Assembly: GCF_019029495.1 (NCBI RefSeq)
Contig: NZ_JAERQM010000002.1
Coordinates: forward strand, 372,001-436,000
Origin: Falsiroseomonas oleicola
GTDB lineage: Bacteria; Pseudomonadota; Alphaproteobacteria; Acetobacterales; Acetobacteraceae
DNA length: 64,000 bases
Direction of reading: 5' to 3'
A program made the position numbers and the translations under genes. Within the stretch, counting starts at the first letter, position 1; every line of letters begins with the position of its first letter. A model generated the notes under the pieces. It had not been told where the DNA came from. It did not search any database and saw only the letters and a list, made by a program, of their open reading frames with translations. This document shows positions 52,721 to 61,248 of this stretch, in pieces.

Positions 52721-53202
52721 GCGAGCGGCGGATCACGCTGGCGGTCAACGGCCAGCGCCACGACATCACCGTGCCGGTGCGCCGCAGCCTGGCCGATGCG
52801 CTGCGCCAGGATTGCGGGCTGACCGGCACGCATCTGGGCTGCGAGCATGGCGTCTGCGGTGCCTGCACCGTGTTGGTCGATGGCCGTTCCGCCCGCGCCT
52901 GCCTGATGCTGGCGGTGCAGGCCGAAAATCTGGCCATCACCACCGTGGAAGGGTTGGCGCCGGACGCAGCGATGCTCCATCCCTTGCAGCAGGCTTTTGC
53001 CAACAACCACGCGCTGCAATGCGGCTTCTGCACGCCGGGCATGCTGACCACGCTGGTGGAGCTGCTGGCCGAGAACCCTTCGCCGAGTGCGGCGGAGGTT
53101 CGCGTCGCCATCTCCGGCAACCTCTGCCGCTGCACGGGCTATGAGACGATCGTCGCTGCGACACTGGAAGCCGCCGCCGTGATGCGGGGGGAGGCGGCAT
53201 GA
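52717..53202 (+). CDS. Molybdenum hydroxylase [2Fe-2S] subunit, set 2
   Basis: A 161-residue CoxS-type subunit with CEHGVCGACTVLVDGRSARAC and CGFCTPGM ... NLCRCTGYETI. All eight cysteines are present. Its first 55 residues are very close to the set-1 subunit and much less close to the subunit at 29303. Coupled by 4-base overlaps to the FAD and large subunits. Confidence 0.93.
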   Translation: MSERRITLAVNGQRHDITVPVRRSLADALRQDCGLTGTHLGCEHGVCGACTVLVDGRSARACLMLAVQAENLAITTVEGLAPDAAMLHPLQQAFANNHALQCGFCTPGMLTTLVELLAENPSPSAAEVRVAISGNLCRCTGYETIVAATLEAAAVMRGEAA

Positions 53203-55532
53203 CGCGGATCGTCGGCCGTGACGTGAAGCGCATCGAGGATCCCGCGCTTCTGCGTGGGCGGGGCCGCTTCGTCGATGACATCGCGCCGCCCGGCCTGCTG
53301 CACGTCGCATTCCTGCGCAGCCCGCATGCCCATGCTGCAATCCTGTCCGTCGATTGCAGCGCGGCCCGCGCCATGCCCGGTGTTCATGCCGTGCTGAGCT
53401 ATGCGGATATCGCCCCGCTGCTGGCGGAGCCGCGCCTGCGCGTGGCCCTGCCGAGCCCCGCCTACCGCCAGACGCTGGACCGCCCGATCCTCGCGATGGA
53501 TGAGGTGGTGCATGTCGGCGAGCCCGTGGCCATTGTCGTCGCGACGGATCGCGCCATCGCCGAGGACGCCGCCGCGTTGATCGAGGTGGAGTATGACCTG
53601 CTCGATCCGGTAGCCGATGCGGTGGCGGCGCTGGAGCCCGATGCGCCGCGCGCGCATCGCACGGCGCCGCACAATCTGCTCGCTGAATTCACCCTGGCCT
53701 ATGGCGATGTCGACGCCGCCTTCGCCGCCGCGCCGCATGTGCTGCGCGAAAGCCTGGATCAGCATCGCGGTGGCAGCCATTCCATGGAATGTCGCGGTTG
53801 CGTTGCGATTCCCGATGCGGTGGAGGACCGGCTGACGCTGTGGTCTTCCACCCAGACGCCCCATGTCGCGCGCCGCATGCTCTGCGACATGCTCGGCCTG
53901 GCGGAAGACCGTATCCGCGTCGCGACCCCCGATGTCGGCGGCGGCTTTGGCCCAAAACTGGTCTTCTATCCGGAGGATGCGGCGGTGGCCGTCGCCGCGC
54001 GGCTGCTGAAGTGCCCCGTCAAATGGATCGAGGACCGGCGCGAACATTTCGTCGCCACCACGCAGGAACGCGACCAGCGCTGGGATGTGGAGATCGCCTT
54101 CGACGATACGGGCCGCATCCTCGGAGTGCGCGGCGAGGTGATTCACGACCACGGCGCCTATACCGCACGCGGCATCAACGTCGCCTACGGCGCCGTCTCC
54201 GCCATGCCGCTGGCCTATGTCGTGCCGGCCTATGCCATGCGTTGCCGATCCGCCGTCACCAACAAGGTGCCGGTCACGCCGGTGCGCGGCGCGGGGCAGC
54301 CGCAGGGCGTCTTCGCGATGGAGCGCTTGCTGGACGCGGCGGCGCGCAAGCTGGGGCTGGATCGCGCGGAGATTCGCCGCCGCAATCTCGTGCCCGGCGA
54401 TGCCATGCCCTATGCGACGCCGCTGCGTACCCGCGGCGGGATGCAGGTTGTGCTCGACAGCGGCGACTATCCGCGCTGCCTGCAGGCGGCACTGGATCGC
54501 GCGGAATGGGATGGCTTCGCGGCACGTCAGGCGGCGGCGCGGGCGCAGGGGCGTTATCTCGGCATCGGTCTCGCGAATTATGTCGAGGGCACGGGGCGCG
54601 GGCCCTACGAACATGTCTCGGTCCGCATCGAGGCCTCCGGCCGCATCTTCGTCGCCACGGGTGCGGCAGCGATGGGGCAGTCCACGCACACCATGCTGGC
54701 GCAGATCGTCGCCGAACAACTCGGCTTCGACATGGCGAATATCGAGGTGGTGGCCGGCGACACCGCCGCCGCACCACTCGGCCTTGGTGGCTTCAACAGC
54801 CGGCAGGCGGTGCTGGCCGGCACCTCCGCCCATGTCGCGGCGCTGAAGGTGCGGGAACGCGTGCTGCGCGTGGCGGCGACGCTGCTGGAAGCCGCGGAGG
54901 CCGATCTGGAGATCGAAGGCCGCGCCGTGCAGGTGAAGGGCGTGCCCGCCATGCGCGTGACCTTGGCGGAAGTTGCGCGCGCCGCCGCCGGCCTGCCGGG
55001 CTTCAGCATTCCGGGCGGTGCCGGCCCGGGCCTCGCGGCCTCGGAGGAAGTGGTCATCGACCCGATGAGCTACGCCAATGGCAGTTGCGTGGCGGAGGTG
55101 GAGGTGGATGAGGCCACCGGCGCCGTCACCCTCCGCCGCATCAGCTTCGTGCATGATTGCGGCCGTGCCTTGCATCCGCGCATCGTCGATGGCCAGGTGC
55201 TCGGCGGCATCGCGCATGGCATCGGCAATGCGCTGTATGAATGGATGGGCTATGACGAGCAGGCGCAGCCCGTCACCACCACCCTGGCGGAATATCTGCT
55301 GGTGACCTCCACCGAGATGCCGGCGGAGATCTCCATCGGGCATATCGAAAGCCCCACGCCGTTGAACCCTCTGGGCATCAAGGGTGTCGGCGAATCCGGC
55401 GTCATTCCCGTGGCGGCGGCCATCGCCTCCGCCATCGAGGATGCGCTGTCGCCCTTCAACGTCCACATCACGCGCGTCCCGGTGATGCCGCAGCATCTGG
55501 TCGCGCAGATTTCGCCGGAGGCGGTGCGATGA
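53199..55532 (+). CDS. Molybdenum hydroxylase large subunit, set 2
   Basis: A 777-residue molybdopterin subunit. RIVGRDVKRIEDPALLRGRGRFVDDI opens the protein. GGGFGPKLVFYPED, PVTPVRGAGQPQGVFAMERLLDAAA (a VRGAGQP loop, as in quinoline/isoquinoline- and aldehyde-type enzymes rather than CO dehydrogenase) and GIKGVGESGVIPVAAAIA with the catalytic glutamate are present. The different substrate loop from set 1 (TYRSPGR) suggests the two enzymes act on different intermediates. It overlaps the CoxG gene by 4 bases. Confidence 0.92.
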   Translation: MTRIVGRDVKRIEDPALLRGRGRFVDDIAPPGLLHVAFLRSPHAHAAILSVDCSAARAMPGVHAVLSYADIAPLLAEPRLRVALPSPAYRQTLDRPILAMDEVVHVGEPVAIVVATDRAIAEDAAALIEVEYDLLDPVADAVAALEPDAPRAHRTAPHNLLAEFTLAYGDVDAAFAAAPHVLRESLDQHRGGSHSMECRGCVAIPDAVEDRLTLWSSTQTPHVARRMLCDMLGLAEDRIRVATPDVGGGFGPKLVFYPEDAAVAVAARLLKCPVKWIEDRREHFVATTQERDQRWDVEIAFDDTGRILGVRGEVIHDHGAYTARGINVAYGAVSAMPLAYVVPAYAMRCRSAVTNKVPVTPVRGAGQPQGVFAMERLLDAAARKLGLDRAEIRRRNLVPGDAMPYATPLRTRGGMQVVLDSGDYPRCLQAALDRAEWDGFAARQAAARAQGRYLGIGLANYVEGTGRGPYEHVSVRIEASGRIFVATGAAAMGQSTHTMLAQIVAEQLGFDMANIEVVAGDTAAAPLGLGGFNSRQAVLAGTSAHVAALKVRERVLRVAATLLEAAEADLEIEGRAVQVKGVPAMRVTLAEVARAAAGLPGFSIPGGAGPGLAASEEVVIDPMSYANGSCVAEVEVDEATGAVTLRRISFVHDCGRALHPRIVDGQVLGGIAHGIGNALYEWMGYDEQAQPVTTTLAEYLLVTSTEMPAEISIGHIESPTPLNPLGIKGVGESGVIPVAAAIASAIEDALSPFNVHITRVPVMPQHLVAQISPEAVR

Positions 55533-56107
55533 AATTCACCAATCACTTCGAAGTGCCGCTGCCACCGGATGAGGCCTGGGCGCTGCTGCTGGATGTGCAG
55601 CGCATCGCGCCCTGCGTGCCCGGTGCCGAACTGACGGAGGTGATCGACGAGCGCAGCTTCAAGGGCCGCGTCTCCGTCAAGCTCGGCCCGGTCGCGCTGA
55701 CCTTCGCCGGCACCGCGCGTTTCGAGACCATCGACGAGGCCGCGCGCAGCGCGACGGTGAAGGCACAGGGCACGGATGCGAAGGGCCGCGGCGGTGCCAA
55801 TGCGGTTGCCACTTTCGCACTGTCGCCCATCGAAACCGGCACGCGCGTGGACATCGCCACTGACCTGAACCTCTCCGGCTCCGTCGCGCAATATGGCCGT
55901 GGCGCCGGCATGATCCAGGAAGTCGCCTCGCAGATCATCCGGCAATTCGCCGAGGCCCTGCGCGCCGATATCGCCCGCCGCAGCCCGGCACCCGCCGCCG
56001 CGGATGCACCACCCCCGCCGCCACCACCACCCGCCGCCCCCATCGGTGGCTTCGGCCTGCTCTGGCGCGCCTTCCTCGCCTGGCTGCGCCGCGCGACGGG
56101 GCGCTGA
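55529..56107 (+). CDS. CoxG-like SRPBCC protein
   Basis: A 192-residue CO-dehydrogenase subunit G (CoxG) family protein of the START/SRPBCC superfamily. MKFTNHFEVPLPPDEAWALLLDVQRIAPCVPGAEL and the YGRGAGMIQEVASQIIRQFAEAL helix are typical. A Pro/Ala linker leads to a hydrophobic, basic C-terminal helix (GGFGLLWRAFLAWLRRATGR) that probably tethers it to the membrane. CoxG recruits CO dehydrogenase to the membrane in known systems; here it probably does so for the set-2 or both hydroxylases, linking them to the quinone pool. Confidence 0.88.
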   Translation: MKFTNHFEVPLPPDEAWALLLDVQRIAPCVPGAELTEVIDERSFKGRVSVKLGPVALTFAGTARFETIDEAARSATVKAQGTDAKGRGGANAVATFALSPIETGTRVDIATDLNLSGSVAQYGRGAGMIQEVASQIIRQFAEALRADIARRSPAPAAADAPPPPPPPPAAPIGGFGLLWRAFLAWLRRATGR

Positions 56108-56109
56108 GC

Positions 56110-57099
56110 ATGAAGCGCCTCACCCTCAGCCTGTCCTGCCCCGCCTATGATCGCACCCGGGCACTGTTCGACGGGCGGGTGAGCATCGAGGGCTGCGACA
56201 TCATCCCCGTGGCGATGTCGCCGGAAGAAGCCTTCCACCGCGCCTTCCGCCACCAGGAATTCGACATCTCCGAACTCTCGATGTCGAGCACCATGGTGCA
56301 GATCGCCGAGGGCCGTTGCGCCTATGTGCCGATCCCGGTCTTCCCCTCCCGACTGTTTCGTCATTCCGCCATCTACATCCGCGCCGATCGTGGCATCGCG
56401 CGGCCGGAGGATCTGCGCGGCCGCATCGTCGGCGTGCCCGAATACCAGATGACCGCGGCGCTCTGGTTGCGCGGCATCCTCCAGGACGAATATGGCGTCG
56501 CGCCTGCCGAGATGCGTTGGCGCAGCGGCGGTTTGGAAGAGTCGGGTCGCGGCCAGGTGGTCGCGTTGAACCTGCCGACCGATGTCGAGTTGCAGGCGAT
56601 TGGCGCCGAGGAAACCCTCTCCGCCCTGCTCGACGAAGGTCGCATCGACGCGCTGCTGACCGCCCGCGCCCCCTCCTGCTTCGGCCGCAACCCGAACGTC
56701 GTGCGGCTGTTCCCCGATTATCGCGCGGCCGAGGAAGACTATTTCCGCCGCACCGGCATCTTCCCGATCATGCATCTGGTCGGCATCCGTCGCAGCCTGG
56801 TCGAGCAATTCCCCTGGCTGCCGGTCAATGTCTTCATGGCCTTCGAACGCGCGAAGCAGCTCTGCTACACGGACCTCGCGAAGATCGGCCATCTGTTCAC
56901 CACGCTGCCCTGGGCCGTGGAAGAATTGGCGCGCACCCGCGCGTTGATGGGAGAGGATTTCTGGGCCTACGGCGTGCACAAGAACACGCGGGTGATCCAG
57001 GCGATGGCACGCTACGCGGCGGAACAGGGACTGACCCGGCGACACCTGTCGGTGGAGGACCTGTTTCCCGCATCGGTCATCGACCTCGCCAAAGTCTGA
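56110..57099 (+). CDS. 4,5-dihydroxyphthalate decarboxylase-like / periplasmic-binding-fold protein
   Basis: A 329-residue protein of the group that contains 4,5-dihydroxyphthalate decarboxylase (Pht5), which has a type-II periplasmic-binding fold. Typical blocks are EEAFHRAFRHQEFDISELSMSSTMV, PIPVFPSRLFRHSAIYI, GRIVGVPEYQMTAALWLRG and FPIMHLVGIRRSLVEQFPWLPVNVF. It has no signal peptide, so it is cytoplasmic, which favours an enzyme over a transport receptor. Two bases after the CoxG stop, in the same operon. It would remove a carboxylate from a hydroxylated aromatic ring if it keeps the Pht5 function. Confidence 0.8.
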   Translation: MKRLTLSLSCPAYDRTRALFDGRVSIEGCDIIPVAMSPEEAFHRAFRHQEFDISELSMSSTMVQIAEGRCAYVPIPVFPSRLFRHSAIYIRADRGIARPEDLRGRIVGVPEYQMTAALWLRGILQDEYGVAPAEMRWRSGGLEESGRGQVVALNLPTDVELQAIGAEETLSALLDEGRIDALLTARAPSCFGRNPNVVRLFPDYRAAEEDYFRRTGIFPIMHLVGIRRSLVEQFPWLPVNVFMAFERAKQLCYTDLAKIGHLFTTLPWAVEELARTRALMGEDFWAYGVHKNTRVIQAMARYAAEQGLTRRHLSVEDLFPASVIDLAKV

Positions 57100-57131
57100 C
57101 GGCATCTGAACCATCGTCTGGGGGCTTCAAC

Positions 57132-58106
57132 ATGACCGCACCGAACATCACACGTGCCGCATTCCTGTCCGGCGCCGCCGCGCTGGCCTTCGCCGGTGGC
57201 CGCAGCGCCCAGGCGCAGGGACGACCGCTGCGCATCGTACTGCCCTACGCGCCCGGCGGCGTGGTGGACACGCTGGGCCGCGTGCTGGCGCAGGGCATGA
57301 CGGATGCCATGGGCGTGCCCGTGGTCGCCGACAACCGCCCGGGCGCCGGCGGCATGATCGGCTCCGACCACGTCGCGAAAGCCACGCCGGATGGCACCAC
57401 CGCGCTGGTGATGGACCCGGCCATCATCATCAACCCCTCGCTGCAGGCCAGCGTGCCCTACGACGTCTTCCGCGACCTCAAGCCCGTCTCCATCTTCAGC
57501 TCCTCCCCGCTGGTCTGCGTCGTCTCGCCGACCCTGCCGGTGACCACACTGATGGAACTCGTGGAATACGGCCGCGCGCATCGTGGTGAGCTCAGCTACG
57601 CCTCCGCCGGCGTCGGCACCACGCCGCATCTGGCGGGCGAGATGCTGAACCAGCGCACGGGCATCGAGGCGACGCATATCCCCTATCGCGGCATCGCCAC
57701 CTCCTTCGCCGATATCATGTCCGGCAAGGTCCACTTCGCCTTCAGCAGCATCGCCGGCGCGCGTGGCCTGGTGCTGGATGGGCGCATGCGCGGCCTGGCC
57801 ACCACCGGCGCCGCCCGCCCACCCGCGCTGCCCGACCTGCCCACCGCCGTGGAAGCCGGCCTGCCGAACTTCGTCATCGACCTCTGGCTCGGCGTCTTCG
57901 TGCCCAGCGCGACACCGGACGCCACCATCGCCACCATGCACCGCGCCATCCAGGCGGCACTCGCCAAGCCCGAGACCGCGGCCGCCTTCCTGCGCGCCGG
58001 CGCGCAAGTCCGCCACACCTCGCCCGCCGAGGCCGCCGAGATCCTGCGCACCGAGCACGCGATGTGGCGGGAGCTGATCACCACCGCCAAGATCACCCTG
58101 GGCTGA
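57132..58106 (+). CDS. Bug/TctC-family periplasmic binding protein
   Basis: A 324-residue receptor with signal peptide ending GGRSAQAQG. Family blocks: LRIVLPYAPGGVVDTLGRVLAQG, VVADNRPGAGGMIGSDHVAKATPDG, IPYRGIATSFADIMSGKVHFAFSS. It follows the decarboxylase-like gene by 32 bases and is likely the uptake receptor for the pathway substrate. The VVADN variant of the usual VVENR block is notable. Confidence 0.9.
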   Translation: MTAPNITRAAFLSGAAALAFAGGRSAQAQGRPLRIVLPYAPGGVVDTLGRVLAQGMTDAMGVPVVADNRPGAGGMIGSDHVAKATPDGTTALVMDPAIIINPSLQASVPYDVFRDLKPVSIFSSSPLVCVVSPTLPVTTLMELVEYGRAHRGELSYASAGVGTTPHLAGEMLNQRTGIEATHIPYRGIATSFADIMSGKVHFAFSSIAGARGLVLDGRMRGLATTGAARPPALPDLPTAVEAGLPNFVIDLWLGVFVPSATPDATIATMHRAIQAALAKPETAAAFLRAGAQVRHTSPAEAAEILRTEHAMWRELITTAKITLG

Positions 58107-58116
58107 GGGCCGCACC

Positions 58117-59067
58117 ATGACCCTCACACGCCGCGCCACCCTGGCGCTGCCCTTCCTCGCCGCGCCGGCACTTGCCCAGGCGCGGCCGGTCCGCCTGCTG
58201 GTGGGCTTCGCCCCCGGCGGGGCGGCGGATACCATCGCCCGGCTGGTCAGCGCCCGCATGGGCGAACATCTCGGCCAGACCGTCGTCGTGGAAAACCGCA
58301 GCGGCGCCAGCGGCACCATCGCCGCCGCACAGGTCGCGCAATCCGCGCCCGATGGCACATCCCTGCTCTTCGCCACGCTGACCCACGCGACCAACCCCTT
58401 CCTGTTCCAGGGCCTGCCCTTCGACTACGCCACCGCCTTCGCCCCGGTCAGCCAGGTGGTGATCTGGCCGCAGATCCTGGCGGTGAAGAACGACTTCCCC
58501 GCCCAGTCCTTCGCCGAATTCCTGGCCCTGGCGCGTGCCCGCCCCGCCACCATCAGCTACGGCACCCCCGGCAACGCCACCGCCCAACACCTGATCGGCG
58601 AAATGCTGCAACGCCAGGCCGATATCCGCCTGGTCCACGTGCCCTATCGCGGCGGCGCCGACGCCGCGCGCGACCTCTCGGCCGGCGTCATCGACGCGGC
58701 CTTCATGACCACCTCCACCGCCTTGCCCATCCTCTCCGGCAACCGCGCGCGCCTGCTGGCCGCCGCCACCACCACCCGCCTGCGCGCCTACCCAAACACC
58801 GCCACCATCGCCGAATCCGGCATCCCCGGCTTCGAACTCAACGACTGGTGCGCCATCTTCGCCCCCGCCGGGACCGCCACAGCAACCCTGACCCGAACCC
58901 ACGCCGCCCTGACCCACGCTTTGGCGAACCCCGACGTGCAAACCCGCCTGCGCGACCTCAGCACCGAACCCGTCGGCAGCACCCCCGAAGCCTTCACCCA
59001 ACACCTGGCCCGCGAATCCACCCGCCTCGGCACCCTGATCCGGGACGCGAATATCCGGATCGGGTGA
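58117..59067 (+). CDS. Bug/TctC-family periplasmic binding protein
   Basis: A 316-residue receptor with signal peptide MTLTRRATLALPFLAAPALAQA. Blocks: VRLLVGFAPGGAADTIARLV, VVVENRSGASGTIAAAQVA, VHVPYRGGADAARDLSAG. It lies 10 bases after the preceding Bug gene and ends the operon just before the second multi-hairpin repeat. Third positions shift to strongly C-rich, G-poor codons over the last 200 bases. Confidence 0.9.
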   Translation: MTLTRRATLALPFLAAPALAQARPVRLLVGFAPGGAADTIARLVSARMGEHLGQTVVVENRSGASGTIAAAQVAQSAPDGTSLLFATLTHATNPFLFQGLPFDYATAFAPVSQVVIWPQILAVKNDFPAQSFAEFLALARARPATISYGTPGNATAQHLIGEMLQRQADIRLVHVPYRGGADAARDLSAGVIDAAFMTTSTALPILSGNRARLLAAATTTRLRAYPNTATIAESGIPGFELNDWCAIFAPAGTATATLTRTHAALTHALANPDVQTRLRDLSTEPVGSTPEAFTQHLARESTRLGTLIRDANIRIG

Positions 59068-59085
59068 TCCTGGAGTGGCGGCGCT

Positions 59086-59306
59086 GGGTGGCTTTGCAGG
59101 AGGGGCTCTGCCCCTCCCGCACCCTCCCCGCCAGGAGGCAGTGGCCTCCTGGACCTCAGGACCTTGAACAGAAATGGAGAGGGGCCAGCAGGACCGCCGG
59201 ACACGCGGTACCTCTGGCCCCTCTCCATTTCTGTTCATGAATCAAAGGGTTCCAAGGGTCCACTGACCCTTGGCAGGGGGTGCAGGGGGACAGCGTCCCC
59301 CTGCAA
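59086..59306. repeat. Multi-hairpin intergenic repeat, copy B
   Basis: Second copy of the element at 24828-25046, in the same orientation. The core 59130-59306 differs from copy A at one base. The left part has the same first hairpin with longer arms (GGAGGGGC/GCCCCTCC). It lies between the 3' end of a Bug gene and the 3' end of the convergent deacetylase gene, the same gene arrangement as copy A. The 23-base inverted repeat arms are at 59166-59188 and 59214-59236. Confidence 0.92.
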
Positions 59307-59311
59307 ATCGC

Positions 59312-60226
59312 TCAGCGTGCCTCTCCCAGCATTTCCGACCCGGGTATCGTGCCTTGGGGCAGGTTGGTCGCGTAGGTGGCGAGGTCGCCGGGGCGGGTCA
59401 GCCAGATGTCGTCGCGGTGGGTCAGGATGTGGCGCAGGGCGTTGCGCAGGGGGCGCAGGCGGAAGGGTTGGCCGACGACGAAGGTGTGCAGGACGATGCT
59501 GCAGACCAGGGGGCGTTTTTTGGATTGTTCGAGCATTTCGTCGAACTGGTCGGTGATCATGTCGGCGAATTCGCGTCCGCTGTGTTGGCGGAAGACCATG
59601 GCGGGGCTGTCGTTCAGCTCGATGGAGTAGGGGACGGAGAGGATGGGGCCGGCGCGGGTGGCCATCCAGAAGGGTTGGTCGTCGGCGGGCAGGTCCATCA
59701 TGTAGCGGAAGCCTTCTTCGCGCAGCAGGTCGAGGGTGACGTTGCTTTGCGCGAGGTAGGGGCCGAGCCAGCCGGTGGGTGGCGCGCCGGCGTGGCGGGT
59801 GATGGCGTCGCGGGTTTCGACGATCAGACGGCGTTCGTCGTCTTCCCAGAGGGTGTCCTGGCGTTCGGCGTTGCTGCGGCCGTGGCCGATGAATTCGTCG
59901 CCGCGTTTCAGAAGGGCGGGCGCGATTTCGGGCATGTAGTCGAGGGCGGCGCTGTTGACGTTGTGGGCGGAGGGGATTTCCAGCTCGTCCAGCATGTCCA
60001 GCATGTTCCACAACCCGACGCGGTTGCCGTAGTCGCGCCAGGCGTAGTTGCGCGCGGATTGCGGGGCGTTGACCTGGGCGCTGTCGCTGCCCATGCCGGC
60101 GCGGAAGGCGAAGTGTTCGATGTTGTTGCAGACGATGACGGCGAGCTTGGCGCCGTTCGGCCAGGTGTAGGTGGGGCGCGTGGGGATGGCGCTGGGCGCG
60201 TAGCGGCTGTGGCTCGGCAGCTTCAT
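59312..60226 (-). CDS. Polysaccharide deacetylase-family protein (PuuE-like)
   Basis: A 304-residue NodB-fold hydrolase of the PuuE/allantoinase-like group. Blocks: TYTWPNGAKLAVIVCNNIEHF, RDYGNRVGLWNMLDMLDEL, GDEFIGHGRSNAERQDTL, GWLGPYLAQSNVTLDLL and YSIELNDSPAM. These relatives act on allantoin or other cyclic amides or on sugars; substrate here unknown. It starts at the ATG directly before the conserved N-terminus. The 3' half of the coding strand is C/A-rich as it approaches the repeat. A 60-base gap separates it from the DUF4189 gene on the same strand. Confidence 0.82.
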   Translation of the reverse strand: MKLPSHSRYAPSAIPTRPTYTWPNGAKLAVIVCNNIEHFAFRAGMGSDSAQVNAPQSARNYAWRDYGNRVGLWNMLDMLDELEIPSAHNVNSAALDYMPEIAPALLKRGDEFIGHGRSNAERQDTLWEDDERRLIVETRDAITRHAGAPPTGWLGPYLAQSNVTLDLLREEGFRYMMDLPADDQPFWMATRAGPILSVPYSIELNDSPAMVFRQHSGREFADMITDQFDEMLEQSKKRPLVCSIVLHTFVVGQPFRLRPLRNALRHILTHRDDIWLTRPGDLATYATNLPQGTIPGSEMLGEAR

Positions 60227-60285
60227 AATGTCAGGTCCTTTGCAGGTTGTGCTGACGCTATGGCGCAAGGACGCCGCCGGCAACC

Positions 60286-61062
60286 TCAGCCGCGGCAGGC
60301 GGCGGCGGTGATGCGGCAGACGGCCATCGGGTCGCGGGACCGGCATTCGGCGATGGCCTGCTGCTCGGCGCGCTGCTGCGTCGGCCCGCTGCCGGCGGAG
60401 AGCGAGGTGACGACGTAGGAATTGGGGTCGGAGGTCATGAACAGCGCCCATTGGCTGCGCTTCACGCCATGCGCCGCGGCGCCGCAGGCCTCGGTGAATT
60501 CGGCCAGCGGCCGGCAGCCGGGGCCGCTGGCGGTGCAGGCGCGTTCGGCCAGGCGGTGCGCGGCCATCCGGTCCCGCTCCCCCACCACCAGGCCGAAGCC
60601 GGCGGAGGGGGTGCGGGCGCCGTAGATCACGCCGTGGCTGACGCTGGGGCGCGCGCCGGCGGGGACGGCGATCGGGATGGCGGCCGGGGCGGCGGGCTGG
60701 ACCACGGGGCGCGGCGCCGGGGCGGCCGCGCGATGCGACACGCGCTGGGCGGCCGGCGGCGTGGCGTTGCGCGGCGCCGATGTGGTGCGGGCCGGTTGGG
60801 CGCTGCCGGGGGTGCGGCCGCGGCCGGTGGCTTCCGCGCTGCCGCGATGGGACTGGCTGGCGAGGTAGGCCATCGACGCGTCGCAGCGGATGGTGCAGGC
60901 CTGGGCGGTGCGGGCGCGGTTGGCGCCGAGCTGGGCGTTGCCCTCCGCATTGCAGCTCGCGCGGCACATGGCGGCGGCCTCCGGGTGCAGCCGCTGCTGC
61001 GCCATGGCGAGGCCGGGCAGGGACAGGAAGGCGAGGCTGGCGGCGATCAGAGCGGGGCGCAT
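60286..61062 (-). CDS. DUF4189 exported protein
   Basis: A 258-residue exported protein. MRPALIAASLAFLSLPGLAMAQ is a signal peptide, and GAGG lies 8 bases before this ATG, favouring it over one at 61083. The N-terminal part has four cysteines (CRASC ... CTIRC) that could form disulfides, then a Pro/Ala/Arg linker. The C-terminal domain, YGARTPSAGFGLVVGERDRMAAHRLAERAC and WALFMTSD ... AEQQAIAECR, matches DUF4189. No function is known. Divergent from hrpB. Confidence 0.78.
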   Translation of the reverse strand: MRPALIAASLAFLSLPGLAMAQQRLHPEAAAMCRASCNAEGNAQLGANRARTAQACTIRCDASMAYLASQSHRGSAEATGRGRTPGSAQPARTTSAPRNATPPAAQRVSHRAAAPAPRPVVQPAAPAAIPIAVPAGARPSVSHGVIYGARTPSAGFGLVVGERDRMAAHRLAERACTASGPGCRPLAEFTEACGAAAHGVKRSQWALFMTSDPNSYVVTSLSAGSGPTQQRAEQQAIAECRSRDPMAVCRITAAACRG

Positions 61063-61248
61063 GATGATGTCCTCGGAAGCCATGCCCCGGGGCAGAGCCT
61101 GGGGCGTCGTGGTGGCGTCCTTTTGCGCGCCTGACCTTGCCGCGCGATGTCGCGCTTGTGATGCAGAACCTTAGGGTGTTTCGCCGCGTGAGATCAGTGT
61201 GACATGCGATGTGACATCTGTTTCACGGCGGCGTAGGCAGGCGCGGCC

